From an uncultured Muribaculaceae bacterium (GTDB taxonomy: Bacteria > Bacteroidota > Bacteroidia > Bacteroidales > Muribaculaceae), in NCBI GenBank assembly GCA_910578305.1, contig CAJTQH010000041.1, positions 1-12,266 on the forward strand: a DNA stretch of 12,266 bases. Direction: 5' to 3'. Position numbers and translations under genes: made by a program. Of the stretch, positions 1 through 6,757 are shown piece after piece. The notes under the pieces are model-generated. The model worked only from the letters and a program-made list of their open reading frames with translations, was not told the DNA's origin and ran no database searches. The stretch's first letter is position 1. Every line of letters begins with the position of its first letter.

Positions 1-1088
1 TGACTATTGTCAAGCATCCACACAAGCACATCGGCCAAAACATATGGAGATATAGCGTTTGATCGCGACAATCCACTTCCATCATTAATTTTCATACCTC
101 CGACGTCTATACCATTTTCAACCCACGTCTGCATTTCTACATTCAAAGCGTCCGCACGACTTCTTCCGGGCGCAAGCAATCGCAAAGACGCTTCAGCCAT
201 AAGGTTGTCGCTGCGCATCATCATACTCCTGAGGATATCAACCACCGACGGTGACAGATGTACATACAATGTTTGCCCACTGCCTTTCTGCTCACCCAAA
301 TTTTGCCCAACAACATCTATGCCATGAGCGTTTAGAGACAACCGAAATGCATGTGCGAACGCGGCCTCCGGAGACGGGTTTGCTATATTGGTCCGCACTC
401 GTTGTTTAGGCCCGCAACATACCGTCACGGTCATATCGGAAGGTTTGCGACTCACCATCGGTGCTCCCCTCCGTTTTTTCACCCGCATTATCTTCACTCC
501 TGGCACTGCAGGCTCGATTGTTGCCGACGGCATTGACAGCAATACACGATTATCCTTGTAATTCAACGCATGATGCCCGGCCCCATATGGCCATACCGCA
601 TCCGAATCTTTCCATCCGAATGGAATTGAAAAATCCGTCTCGGTTCCGGCCTCCACAATGATCTGCCCTCGGACTTTGCGTATCCCCATATCCAACATTG
701 CATTCGCCACACTATCAGCCACTCCCGCATAATCCGGAAAATGACATGACTCCAACGTTGGATCTCCCGACGGAATTATTCTGATATTCCCATTGAGCAC
801 CCCGTCTGCAACCGGCCCATCTGCGACAAAAAGTGTATGATAACGATACGCTGTGTCGACATGCTGCAACACCGATGCGGCTGTGACAAGTTTGGTTACA
901 CTAGCCGGAGTCATGGGCAATTCGCCATTGACATCAAACACGACATTTCCCGTCTCAAGATTTTCAATATATACTCCTACAGACGATGCATCCACATCAG
1001 GTAAGCCAGAGCGATAAACCTCCTGTCCGGCAGACGAAAGGCATAACGACAGCAACAAAAAAATCAATTTATATGACAATGTTGACAT
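1..1088 (-). CDS. dacB: D-alanyl-D-alanine carboxypeptidase/endopeptidase, PBP4 (peptidase S13) family, 3' end cut by window edge
   Basis: Read on the minus strand from ATG at 1088, this frame stays open for 362 codons to the left edge, so the C-terminus is missing. S13 enzymes cut the terminal D-Ala of peptidoglycan stem peptides or their cross-links in the periplasm. The first 20 or so residues form a hydrophobic signal peptide. The SxxK serine motif is S63-V-T-K66 in the context TPASVTKL. The SxN motif is S293-D-N295 (MRSDNLM), and the family-typical DGSGLSR lies at 336-342. The third motif (KTG) would fall beyond the edge. The roughly 225 residues between SxxK and SxN match the large inserted domain of PBP4-type enzymes. 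Family members are about 450-480 residues, so roughly 100 are missing. The gene is transcribed away from tetR. The family call is firm; the symbol is by family and could also be given as pbp4. Confidence 0.9.
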   Translation of the reverse strand, partial: MSTLSYKLIFLLLSLCLSSAGQEVYRSGLPDVDASSVGVYIENLETGNVVFDVNGELPMTPASVTKLVTAASVLQHVDTAYRYHTLFVADGPVADGVLNGNIRIIPSGDPTLESCHFPDYAGVADSVANAMLDMGIRKVRGQIIVEAGTETDFSIPFGWKDSDAVWPYGAGHHALNYKDNRVLLSMPSATIEPAVPGVKIMRVKKRRGAPMVSRKPSDMTVTVCCGPKQRVRTNIANPSPEAAFAHAFRLSLNAHGIDVVGQNLGEQKGSGQTLYVHLSPSVVDILRSMMMRSDNLMAEASLRLLAPGRSRADALNVEMQTWVENGIDVGGMKINDGSGLSRSNAISPYVLADVLVWMLDNS

Positions 1089-1148
1089 CTTGTTTTTCAA
1101 TTAAATCTCCAACGAAATTAATTAATACCGCCGATTTTTCTTAGCGAT

Positions 1149-1181
1149 TTTACGATAATAAATATTTTTTGAGTAATTTTG
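1149..1181 (+). promoter_or_regulatory. Candidate Bacteroidetes-type promoter for tetR-fabG
   Basis: TAATTTTG at 1174-1181 matches the Bacteroidetes -7 consensus TAnnTTTG. TTTA at 1149-1152, 21 bases upstream, is a one-mismatch -33 element (consensus TTTG). Transcription would begin near 1188, about 27 bases before the ATG at 1215. This placement argues against the TTG start at 1179, which would lie inside the promoter. I found no equally good element for the divergent dacB gene: the best is TAATTTCG on the minus strand (1113-1120), one mismatch from the -7 consensus and without a -33 partner. Confidence 0.5.
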
Positions 1182-1214
1182 CAATTTAGTAGCTTTTCTC
1201 GCAACAGTATTGAT

Positions 1215-1823
1215 ATGGTAAGCAAGACTCGCGACAAACTGATAGAAGTAGCAAGGCAACTATTTGCCTATAAAGGTGTTGAGAATACCACTATGAATGA
1301 TATCGCGGCAGCCTCGGATAAGGGGCGCCGTACCATATATACCTATTTTAAAAATAAGCGAGAGATATATAACGCAGTGCTTGAGCGTCAAAGCAATGCC
1401 ATGCTCGAACGCCTGCAGTCAATAGTTGAAAGCGACATCACTCCCATAGAAAAACTGCAAACATACCTCAGCAATCGCTTTGATATCATATCGGAGTCCA
1501 CGCACCCAAAGCTCGATAAATATCGTTCTATTTTCAACCGTGACATGCGAAGGCATGAAAAAGTCAACCGCATAGCCATCAACAAAGAAAAAGAGATGTT
1601 CACACAATTACTCAATGAAGGCATAGAGTCAGGGGACTTTGACCCGGAACAGGCTCGCCGCGCCCCATTCATATTATCGGCAGCATTATCGTCGATTGAC
1701 CATTGGACATCACACAACCTCTTTGAGCATTATGACCTATCCGTTGAAGAGGCTCGGAACAGCATTATCGGATTTGTCATATCAGGCATAACAATGAATT
1801 CAACATTAAACAACCAACAATAA
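1215..1823 (+). CDS. TetR/AcrR-family transcriptional regulator
   Basis: This is a 202-residue protein of typical TetR length. Residues 5-50 form the N-terminal DNA-binding domain, with the helix-turn-helix around 26-48 (TTMNDIAAASDKGRRTIYTY) and the usual YFKNKREI continuation. The remaining ~150 residues should form the helical ligand-binding and dimerisation domain, which is too variable to reveal the ligand. I chose ATG 1215 over an in-frame TTG at 1179 because the resulting MVSKTRDKLIEVARQLF is a normal TetR start and the -7 box overlaps the TTG. The gene lies 11 bases before fabG and is surely co-transcribed with it. By analogy with other TetR regulators placed beside lipid genes, it may sense an acyl compound and control this unit; that is inference. 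The operator is not identifiable by eye. Confidence 0.9.
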   Translation: MVSKTRDKLIEVARQLFAYKGVENTTMNDIAAASDKGRRTIYTYFKNKREIYNAVLERQSNAMLERLQSIVESDITPIEKLQTYLSNRFDIISESTHPKLDKYRSIFNRDMRRHEKVNRIAINKEKEMFTQLLNEGIESGDFDPEQARRAPFILSAALSSIDHWTSHNLFEHYDLSVEEARNSIIGFVISGITMNSTLNNQQ

Positions 1824-1834
1824 TCAATCTCAAC

Positions 1835-2581
1835 ATGAAACTACTTGAAGGAAAAACAGCCCTTATCACCGGTGCGGCCCGCGGCATCGGTAAGGCTATT
1901 GCAATCAAATTCGCCCAAGAAGGAGCCAACATCGCATTTACAGATCTCGTGATTGACGAAAACGGCAATCAGACCGAATCCGAGATTGCAGCCCTTGGAG
2001 TCAAAGCCAAAGGCTATGCTTCCAATGCAGCTGACTTCACCCAGACCAAGGAAGTGGTTGATCAGGTCAAAGCTGATTTTGGTTCAATTGATATACTCGT
2101 AAACAATGCGGGAATAACTAAAGACGGCCTGATGATGCGCATGACCGAACAGCAGTGGGATGCTGTGATCAACGTCAACCTCAAGAGCGCATTTAACTTT
2201 ATCAACGCTGTACTTCCCATAATGCTTCGTCAGCGCAGCGGCAGCATAATCAACATGGCTTCGGTCGTAGGTGTACACGGCAATGCCGGACAGTCCAACT
2301 ATGCCGCATCTAAAGCCGGCCTTATTGCATTGGCCAAGAGCATAGCACAGGAAGTGGGATCACGTGGCATCCGCGCCAATGCCATTGCTCCCGGATTCAT
2401 CGAAACAGCAATGACTGCCGCTCTCCCTGACGATGTACGCGCAGAATGGACAAAAAAAATCCCCTTGCGCCGTGGCGGTCAGGTTGAAGACATCGCCAAT
2501 GTGGCAACATTCCTCGCAAGCGACATGTCAAGCTACGTTACCGGTCAGGTTATTCAGGTCGATGGCGGCATGAATATGTAA
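1835..2581 (+). CDS. fabG: 3-oxoacyl-[acyl-carrier-protein] reductase (FabG, SDR family)
   Basis: FabG uses NADPH to reduce 3-oxoacyl-ACP to 3-hydroxyacyl-ACP in each round of type II fatty-acid elongation in the cytosol. The 248-residue length is exactly typical. Classical short-chain dehydrogenase signatures are all present: the cofactor loop TGAARGIG (12-19), NNAG (90-93), and the catalytic tetrad N115, S143, Y156 and K160 (YAASK). PGFIETAM in the substrate-binding part and the C-terminal QVDGGMNM are characteristic of FabG rather than of other SDR enzymes. It follows the TetR gene by 11 bases and ends before a strong hairpin, so the two form a self-contained dicistron. No acpP, fabF or fabD lies nearby, so the assignment rests on the protein alone. 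A reductase of another 3-oxoacyl substrate is possible but less likely. Confidence 0.92.
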   Translation: MKLLEGKTALITGAARGIGKAIAIKFAQEGANIAFTDLVIDENGNQTESEIAALGVKAKGYASNAADFTQTKEVVDQVKADFGSIDILVNNAGITKDGLMMRMTEQQWDAVINVNLKSAFNFINAVLPIMLRQRSGSIINMASVVGVHGNAGQSNYAASKAGLIALAKSIAQEVGSRGIRANAIAPGFIETAMTAALPDDVRAEWTKKIPLRRGGQVEDIANVATFLASDMSSYVTGQVIQVDGGMNM

Positions 2582-2606
2582 CATCCCTGGATATCCCATT
2601 AATAGT

Positions 2607-2650
2607 TGTCCGCAGAGGTCTTGTGTAAGGCCTCTGCGGACAGTCTATTT
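2607..2650 (+). terminator. Strong hairpin, probable terminator of tetR-fabG
   Basis: The arms TGTCCGCAGAGGTCTT (2607-2622) and AAGGCCTCTGCGGACA (2627-2642) pair over 16 positions with a single G-U wobble, closing a GTGT tetraloop. The hairpin begins 25 bases after the fabG stop. The following bases GTCTATTT are only partly U-rich, so it is a weak match to the classic factor-independent form. Stem strength and position still make termination, or protection of the mRNA 3' end, the best explanation. The promoter of the next unit starts 40 bases downstream. Confidence 0.8.
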
Positions 2651-2681
2651 ATGCAAATTAACAAAATGTAATATAAGCTTT

Positions 2682-2713
2682 TTTGTGCATCTTGAAAAAA
2701 TCATGTAATTTTG
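2682..2713 (+). promoter_or_regulatory. Bacteroidetes-type promoter for the DUF4290-rimM unit
   Basis: TTTG at 2682-2685 (-33) and TAATTTTG at 2706-2713 (-7) are separated by 20 bases, matching both consensus boxes and the usual spacing in Bacteroides promoters. Transcription would start around 2719, giving a leader of under 20 bases before the ATG at 2736. The element lies directly downstream of the fabG hairpin. It is the best promoter match in the window. Confidence 0.75.
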
Positions 2714-2735
2714 AAAAAAATATAGATTAATACGC

Positions 2736-3323
2736 ATGTTACGATACAATACGCAACTCAAGCGACTGGTACTTCCCGAATATGGCCGAAACATACAGGC
2801 AATGGTCGACCATTGCCTGACGATAGAAGACCGACAGGAACGCACTCGTTGCGCCTACTCAATAGTTGCATCCATGGCCAACTTGTTTCCCGAACTCAAA
2901 ACTGGCGGTGAATACAACCACAAGTTATGGGATCATCTCGCCATAATGTCTGATTTCCAACTCGACATTGACTATCCATGCGAGATCATCGGCCCCGACA
3001 ATCTCAATTCTCGTCCGGAATCAGTGTCTTATCAGACACAATGCCCGCGCAGACGACATTATGGCAAAGCATTGGAAGCAATGATTGGCCGTGCGGCTGC
3101 CATGCAGGAAGGCGAAGAACGCGACAATCTTGTGCGCATGCTTGCCAATCAGATGAAAAAACTCATGATCGCGGTAAATAAAGACGGCGTTGACGATGCC
3201 AAAATATTCAAAGATCTTGCCGAGATATCCGAAGGGGCTATCCGCATTTCACCGGAGGATATGCCACTTCATGAATACGTAATACCACAGCAAGTCACAG
3301 GAAAGAAAAAGAAGAAAAAATAG
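2736..3323 (+). CDS. DUF4290 domain-containing protein
   Basis: I recognise this 195-residue protein as the DUF4290 family, found in Bacteroidetes and of unknown biochemical function. The N-terminal MLRYNTQLKRLVLPEYGRNI is the family's characteristic start, and the domain covers most of the chain. It has no signal peptide or membrane helix, so it should be cytoplasmic and largely helical. The C-terminus ends in GKKKKKK (residues 189-195), a basic tail suggesting contact with RNA, ribosomes or another acidic partner; this last point is inference. It is the first gene after the 2682 promoter and lies 14 bases ahead of rimM, so a link with ribosome biogenesis is plausible from context only. The A-rich end of the gene (GAAAGAAAAAGAAGAAAAAATAG) is a possible slippage tract. 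Confidence 0.85.
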   Translation: MLRYNTQLKRLVLPEYGRNIQAMVDHCLTIEDRQERTRCAYSIVASMANLFPELKTGGEYNHKLWDHLAIMSDFQLDIDYPCEIIGPDNLNSRPESVSYQTQCPRRRHYGKALEAMIGRAAAMQEGEERDNLVRMLANQMKKLMIAVNKDGVDDAKIFKDLAEISEGAIRISPEDMPLHEYVIPQQVTGKKKKKK

Positions 3324-3337
3324 CAGCCCTCCCCAAC

Positions 3338-3871
3338 GTGATCACTTCCACAGAAATAACCAAGATAGGAGCCTTTATAAAACCGCATGGCATAAAAGGT
3401 GAACTTTCGGCCGAATTACATGTTGACGGCCTCGACATCACCGCATTGCGATGTATCGTAATGGATATTGACGGGATATATGTACCGTTTTTTATAGATT
3501 CAACACGGCCCAAATCCCACAACACCACACTGATCCGGCTAAATGATATTGACGATGAGGCAAAAGCCAAAGACTTTGCAGGAAAAGACTTTTATGCATT
3601 ATCATCCGAACTTCCGGAAACAGCCGACGACAATGATGCTGACGGGTTCTATGCGTCCGATCTTATCGGATATAGCGTATTCGATGACACGGAATCCGCT
3701 CTCGGCATAGTGAGCGATTACGACGACAGCACTGACAATGTGGTACTTATGATAAAACGCCCTGATGGCAACATAATTTATATACCGTTTGTCGATGATT
3801 TTTTTCTTGACATCTCGCCGGAACACAAAAGTATTAGAGTATCTCTTCCCGAAGGTCTTACCGAATTATAA
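3338..3871 (+). CDS. rimM: Ribosome maturation factor RimM
   Basis: RimM binds ribosomal protein S19 and assists late maturation of the 30S subunit head. The 177-residue length fits the family. The N-terminal RimM domain carries the signature KIGAFIKPHGIKGE (residues 9-22). The C-terminal PRC-barrel domain spans roughly 103-175, beginning GFYASDLIGYSVFD and containing YIPFVDDFFLDI. The start is GTG at 3338: no ATG lies between the upstream stop and the KPHG motif, and GTG leaves the usual few residues before it. It sits 14 bases after the DUF4290 gene and 6 bases before the next gene, as part of one transcript. In the Bacteroides genomes I recall, murA lies between DUF4290 and rimM; here it is absent. 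Confidence 0.93.
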   Translation: MITSTEITKIGAFIKPHGIKGELSAELHVDGLDITALRCIVMDIDGIYVPFFIDSTRPKSHNTTLIRLNDIDDEAKAKDFAGKDFYALSSELPETADDNDADGFYASDLIGYSVFDDTESALGIVSDYDDSTDNVVLMIKRPDGNIIYIPFVDDFFLDISPEHKSIRVSLPEGLTEL

Positions 3872-3877
3872 AACACA

Positions 3878-4198
3878 ATGACAGAATACGATGAACAAAA
3901 GGCAATAGCTACTATGCGCGGTAGTCTGCCTGAATCAGAAAGCCAAAAGTACGATGATGACCAGTTACTCAATATCGTAGACATGATATGGGATTTTTAT
4001 GAACAAAACGGCCTGCTGGACATTGATGCCGGAGACGATGATTCCGAAGAGGACGAATCGGCAATAGTCGATGACCTTATTGAATACGTGACCCGTATGC
4101 TGAAAAAAGACAAAAGCGCGATTGTATCTCCTGCTCACGTACGAGATCTTGTGCTTGCCGAGATCGCCTATGAAGACTCATTGGCATTAGATTTATAA
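3878..4198 (+). CDS. Small acidic protein of unknown function
   Basis: I do not recognise this 106-residue protein. It has no signal peptide, membrane helix or cysteines. The N-terminal half looks helical (DDQLLNIVDMIWDFYEQNG), followed by a dense acidic stretch at about 48-60 (DIDAGDDDSEEDE). A second helical part holds the only basic cluster, RMLKKDK (73-79), and the end is again acidic. It is real by its position: it starts 6 bases after rimM, ends 27 bases before the next gene, and keeps the same strand and codon style. Its place behind rimM suggests a housekeeping or ribosome-related role, but nothing in the sequence proves one. An acidic binding partner for a basic protein or RNA-associated complex is one speculative reading. 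Confidence 0.8.
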   Translation: MTEYDEQKAIATMRGSLPESESQKYDDDQLLNIVDMIWDFYEQNGLLDIDAGDDDSEEDESAIVDDLIEYVTRMLKKDKSAIVSPAHVRDLVLAEIAYEDSLALDL

Positions 4199-4225
4199 AA
4201 CCATTACCACATTCTCCTCTTCCCG

Positions 4226-4882
4226 ATGACAATTGATATTCGTTACCCCCTGCTTATGGCCATGCTCCTTCTGTCATCCATTATTCCGACAAAGGCACAG
4301 ACCGCAACCGACCCATATCCCGACTACCTTGAAGAGACATTCATGGATATGGATTTCGAGCCGAATTTGTTGACTCCGCCAGTTCCAAAAACTGTGGTCA
4401 AGGAGGTTGCCGCATATCAGAAAAAAACTGCCTTGGGACTAAAAAGCAAAATTTTGGTCGATATTATGCGCGACGATGATGTATTTGTTGCAACCATCCC
4501 GACCGACGATTTGTTTTTGCCAAACGACACTCTTCTCCATTCATATGCAGCCCGAAAACTTGATATCGTGGCCGGACTTATGAAAGACCCCTATATGTAT
4601 AAGGTGGTGATTGCAATACACACTGACGATACCGGCTCAGAATATTATCGGGAGAAATTGTCTCTAGCTCGATTGAACTCAATATACGACTGGATCATGG
4701 ATGCTATAGACGAAGGTACTATCCCGGAAGAAATCGTAATAATACCCTTTTCAATGGGATCCAACGAACCACTTGTGGCAAATGACACCAGAAAGCACCG
4801 GAAAGAAAACCGTCGATTGGAATTTTATTTCATTCCTGGTCCGAAAATGATAGAATTAGCCAAAGAGCATCTACTAAAATAG
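4226..4882 (+). CDS. Exported protein with OmpA-like peptidoglycan-binding domain
   Basis: This is a 218-residue protein. Residues 1-25 form a signal peptide (hydrophobic core LLMAMLLLSSII, end TKAQ). There is no lipobox cysteine, so it is probably a soluble periplasmic protein. Residues ~85-205 resemble the OmpA C-terminal domain: HTDDTGS (132-138), the LSLAR helix with R149, and NRRLEF near the end (195-200). In OmpA-type domains an Asp and an Arg at these places grip meso-diaminopimelate of peptidoglycan; D134 or D135 and R149 are the candidates here. It lacks an outer-membrane barrel. The region between signal and domain (26-80) is proline- and acid-rich and probably acts as a linker. It is the last gene of the rimM unit. 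The fold call is fairly secure; the specific role is unknown. Confidence 0.75.
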   Translation: MTIDIRYPLLMAMLLLSSIIPTKAQTATDPYPDYLEETFMDMDFEPNLLTPPVPKTVVKEVAAYQKKTALGLKSKILVDIMRDDDVFVATIPTDDLFLPNDTLLHSYAARKLDIVAGLMKDPYMYKVVIAIHTDDTGSEYYREKLSLARLNSIYDWIMDAIDEGTIPEEIVIIPFSMGSNEPLVANDTRKHRKENRRLEFYFIPGPKMIELAKEHLLK

Positions 4883-4924
4883 TTTGGCCACGTAAAAACG
4901 GATATACATTTGATACATAATTAT

Positions 4925-4932
4925 TAAATTTG
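4925..4932 (+). promoter_or_regulatory. Candidate -7 promoter element for proS
   Basis: TAAATTTG fits the Bacteroidetes -7 consensus TAnnTTTG and lies 37 bases before the proS ATG in an AT-rich gap of 87 bases. The nearest TTTG (4909-4912) is only 12 bases upstream, too close for a normal -33 box, so only the -7 element is supported. No terminator hairpin is visible after the preceding gene, so read-through from upstream remains possible. Confidence 0.4.
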
Positions 4933-4969
4933 CAAAATAAAAATAACCAAATATAGATCAAAACTGAAA

Positions 4970-6451
4970 ATGGCAAAGGAACTGAAAGACCTCACGAAAA
5001 GAGCCGATAACTATTCACAATGGTATAACGACCTGGTAGTTAAAGCAGATCTGGCCGAGCAGTCGGCCGTACGCGGATGTATGGTCATAAAACCCTATGG
5101 CTACGCCATATGGGAGAAAATGCAGCAGCAGCTTGACAAGATGTTTAAAGAAACCGGGGTGCAGAATGCTTATTTCCCCCTTCTTATTCCGAAATCATAT
5201 CTCTGCCGTGAAGCCGAACATGTGGAAGGTTTTGCCAAAGAGTGTGCGGTAGTGACTCACTATCGTCTTAAAAATGACCCAAATGGCAATGGTGTAATTG
5301 TGGATCCTGAAGCACGCCTTGAAGAGGAACTCATCGTGCGTCCAACATCCGAAACCATCATATGGGGCACTTATCGCAACTGGATTCACAGCTATCGGGA
5401 TCTGCCTATCCTCTGCAACCAGTGGGCCAATGTAATGCGTTGGGAAATGCGCACACGCATGTTTCTGCGTACCGCTGAATTCCTTTGGCAGGAAGGTCAT
5501 TGCGCACATGCCACAGCCGAAGAATCCGAAGCCCGAACAGTGCAGATGATCAATCTATATGCCGATTTCGCTGAAAAATATATGGCGATGCCAGTCATCA
5601 AAGGTGTAAAATCTGCCAACGAACGTTTTGCCGGTGCCGTCAACACATATACCATAGAGGCGATGATGCAGGACGGCAAAGCCCTGCAGAGCGGTACGTC
5701 TCACAATCTTGGCCAGAACTTTGCCAAAGCATTTGATGTAACATTTGTCAATAAAGAAAACAAACCAGAATATGTCTGGGCCAATTCATGGGGTGTTTCA
5801 ACACGCTTGATGGGAGCGCTCATTATGACCCATTCCGATGACAACGGCCTGGTGCTCCCGCCACACCTTGCACCCATACAGGTAGTAATCGTACCCATAT
5901 ATAAAAACAACGAGCAGCGGACCTTGATTTCTGAAAAAATCAATCCAATTGTAGCACAACTCCGCAACCTTGGCATTAGTGTGAAATATGACGATGCTGA
6001 CAACAAACGCCCCGGATTTAAATTCGCAGACTACGAACTAAAGGGAGTCCCGGTACGTTTGGCTATCGGTGCACGTGATATCGAAAACGGCACAGTGGAA
6101 GTGATGCGTCGCGACACTCTGGAAAAATTCGAACGTCCGCTTGAAAACATAGCCGAATATGTCAGCGGTCTGCTTGAAGAAATCCAGAACAACATCTTCG
6201 ACAAAGCACTGAAGCACCGTGAGTCGATGACCAGAACCGTAGACACATACGAAGAGTTCAAAGAAGAAATCAAAAAGGGAGGTTTCATTCTTGCTCATTG
6301 GGATGGAACAACAGAGACTGAAGAGAAAATCAAAAACGAGACCAAAGCTACTCTGCGTTGCATTCCGCTTGAAGGCGACACAACTCCCGGCGTATGTATG
6401 GTTACCGGACGTCCGTCGAAGCAGCGTGTGATTTTTGCACGAAACTATTAA
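4970..6451 (+). CDS. proS: Proline--tRNA ligase, short archaeal/eukaryote-like type
   Basis: This class II synthetase activates proline with ATP and charges tRNA-Pro. It has 493 residues and lacks the editing insertion of the longer E. coli-type enzyme, so it belongs to the archaeal/eukaryote-like group found in Bacteroidetes. Visible landmarks are RPTSE (124-128), a motif 2 region with RWEMRTRMFLRTAEFLWQEGH (157-177), and motif 3 around 275-298 (GVSTRLMG then NGLVLPP). The anticodon-binding domain starts near 303 (IQVVIVPIY), and a C-terminal domain ends in FARNY. In the Thermus-type relatives the terminal tyrosine reaches into the active site. The zinc-binding region keeps only two cysteines, in RCIPL and GVCMVTG, where many relatives have four, so zinc is probably not bound. 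ATG 4970 gives a normal N-terminus. Two HU-like genes follow closely. Confidence 0.95.
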   Translation: MAKELKDLTKRADNYSQWYNDLVVKADLAEQSAVRGCMVIKPYGYAIWEKMQQQLDKMFKETGVQNAYFPLLIPKSYLCREAEHVEGFAKECAVVTHYRLKNDPNGNGVIVDPEARLEEELIVRPTSETIIWGTYRNWIHSYRDLPILCNQWANVMRWEMRTRMFLRTAEFLWQEGHCAHATAEESEARTVQMINLYADFAEKYMAMPVIKGVKSANERFAGAVNTYTIEAMMQDGKALQSGTSHNLGQNFAKAFDVTFVNKENKPEYVWANSWGVSTRLMGALIMTHSDDNGLVLPPHLAPIQVVIVPIYKNNEQRTLISEKINPIVAQLRNLGISVKYDDADNKRPGFKFADYELKGVPVRLAIGARDIENGTVEVMRRDTLEKFERPLENIAEYVSGLLEEIQNNIFDKALKHRESMTRTVDTYEEFKEEIKKGGFILAHWDGTTETEEKIKNETKATLRCIPLEGDTTPGVCMVTGRPSKQRVIFARNY

Positions 6452-6478
6452 CCATATCAATATTCTATCGGATTACTC

Positions 6479-6757
6479 ATGACGACTACCAGCGATCTTA
6501 TCGACAAAGTGGCTTCAGCCACACAACTCGGGCACGATGATGTCAAGTCTATGCTTGCGGCAATGTCTGAGGCTATTCTCGGGTTCTGTACCGAACTGGA
6601 TGCAGTGGCCGTTCCCGGATTCGGAACATTCACTCCGGTCAAGACCGACGAACTTATTGTTACGGATGCCGCTACAGGGTCACGTACACTACTGCCCCCG
6701 AGAGTCGAAGTGAGATTCAAATCCAGTGTGGTATTACGCAAGAAATTCATAGGATGA
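6479..6757 (+). CDS. HU/IHF-family protein with altered DNA-binding arm
   Basis: The 92-residue length is that of a complete HU subunit. The helical dimerisation part occupies residues 1-42 (SDLIDKVASATQLGHDDVKS), followed by the core VPGFGTF (45-51). The beta-arm has canonical length: sixteen residues separate GFGTF from the arm TG, exactly as in HU. But the usual RNPxTG tip reads TDAATG (62-67), so the proline that intercalates between DNA bases is an alanine. The arm also carries acidic residues (KTDELIVTDA) where HU is basic. The saddle after the arm keeps FKSSVVLRKKF. It may bind DNA weakly, bind bent or branched DNA differently, or mainly pair with the next protein. It begins 27 bases after proS and overlaps the next gene by four bases (ATGA), implying coupled translation. 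Confidence 0.85.
   Translation: MTTTSDLIDKVASATQLGHDDVKSMLAAMSEAILGFCTELDAVAVPGFGTFTPVKTDELIVTDAATGSRTLLPPRVEVRFKSSVVLRKKFIG

Noticed and set aside
7..661. Three short plus-strand frames at the left end
   Set aside because: They are shadows of the minus-strand PBP4 gene, which is open across the whole stretch with S13 motifs in place.
1..1088. PBP4 gene as a pseudogene because the KTG motif is missing
   Set aside because: The motif would lie beyond the left edge. No stop or frameshift is seen in 362 codons.
1117..1126. Palindrome ATTAATTAAT between dacB and tetR as a TetR operator
   Set aside because: It is a simple AT repeat in an AT-rich gap, too short and low in information to support an operator call.
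1179..1214. TTG start extending the TetR protein by 12 residues
   Set aside because: It overlaps the -7 promoter box (1174-1181). The added residues are not TetR-like, and ATG 1215 gives a standard N-terminus.
3299..3323. A-rich end of the DUF4290 gene as programmed frameshift into rimM
   Set aside because: The poly-lysine end fits the family, RimM has its own start, and a fused product would have no known precedent.
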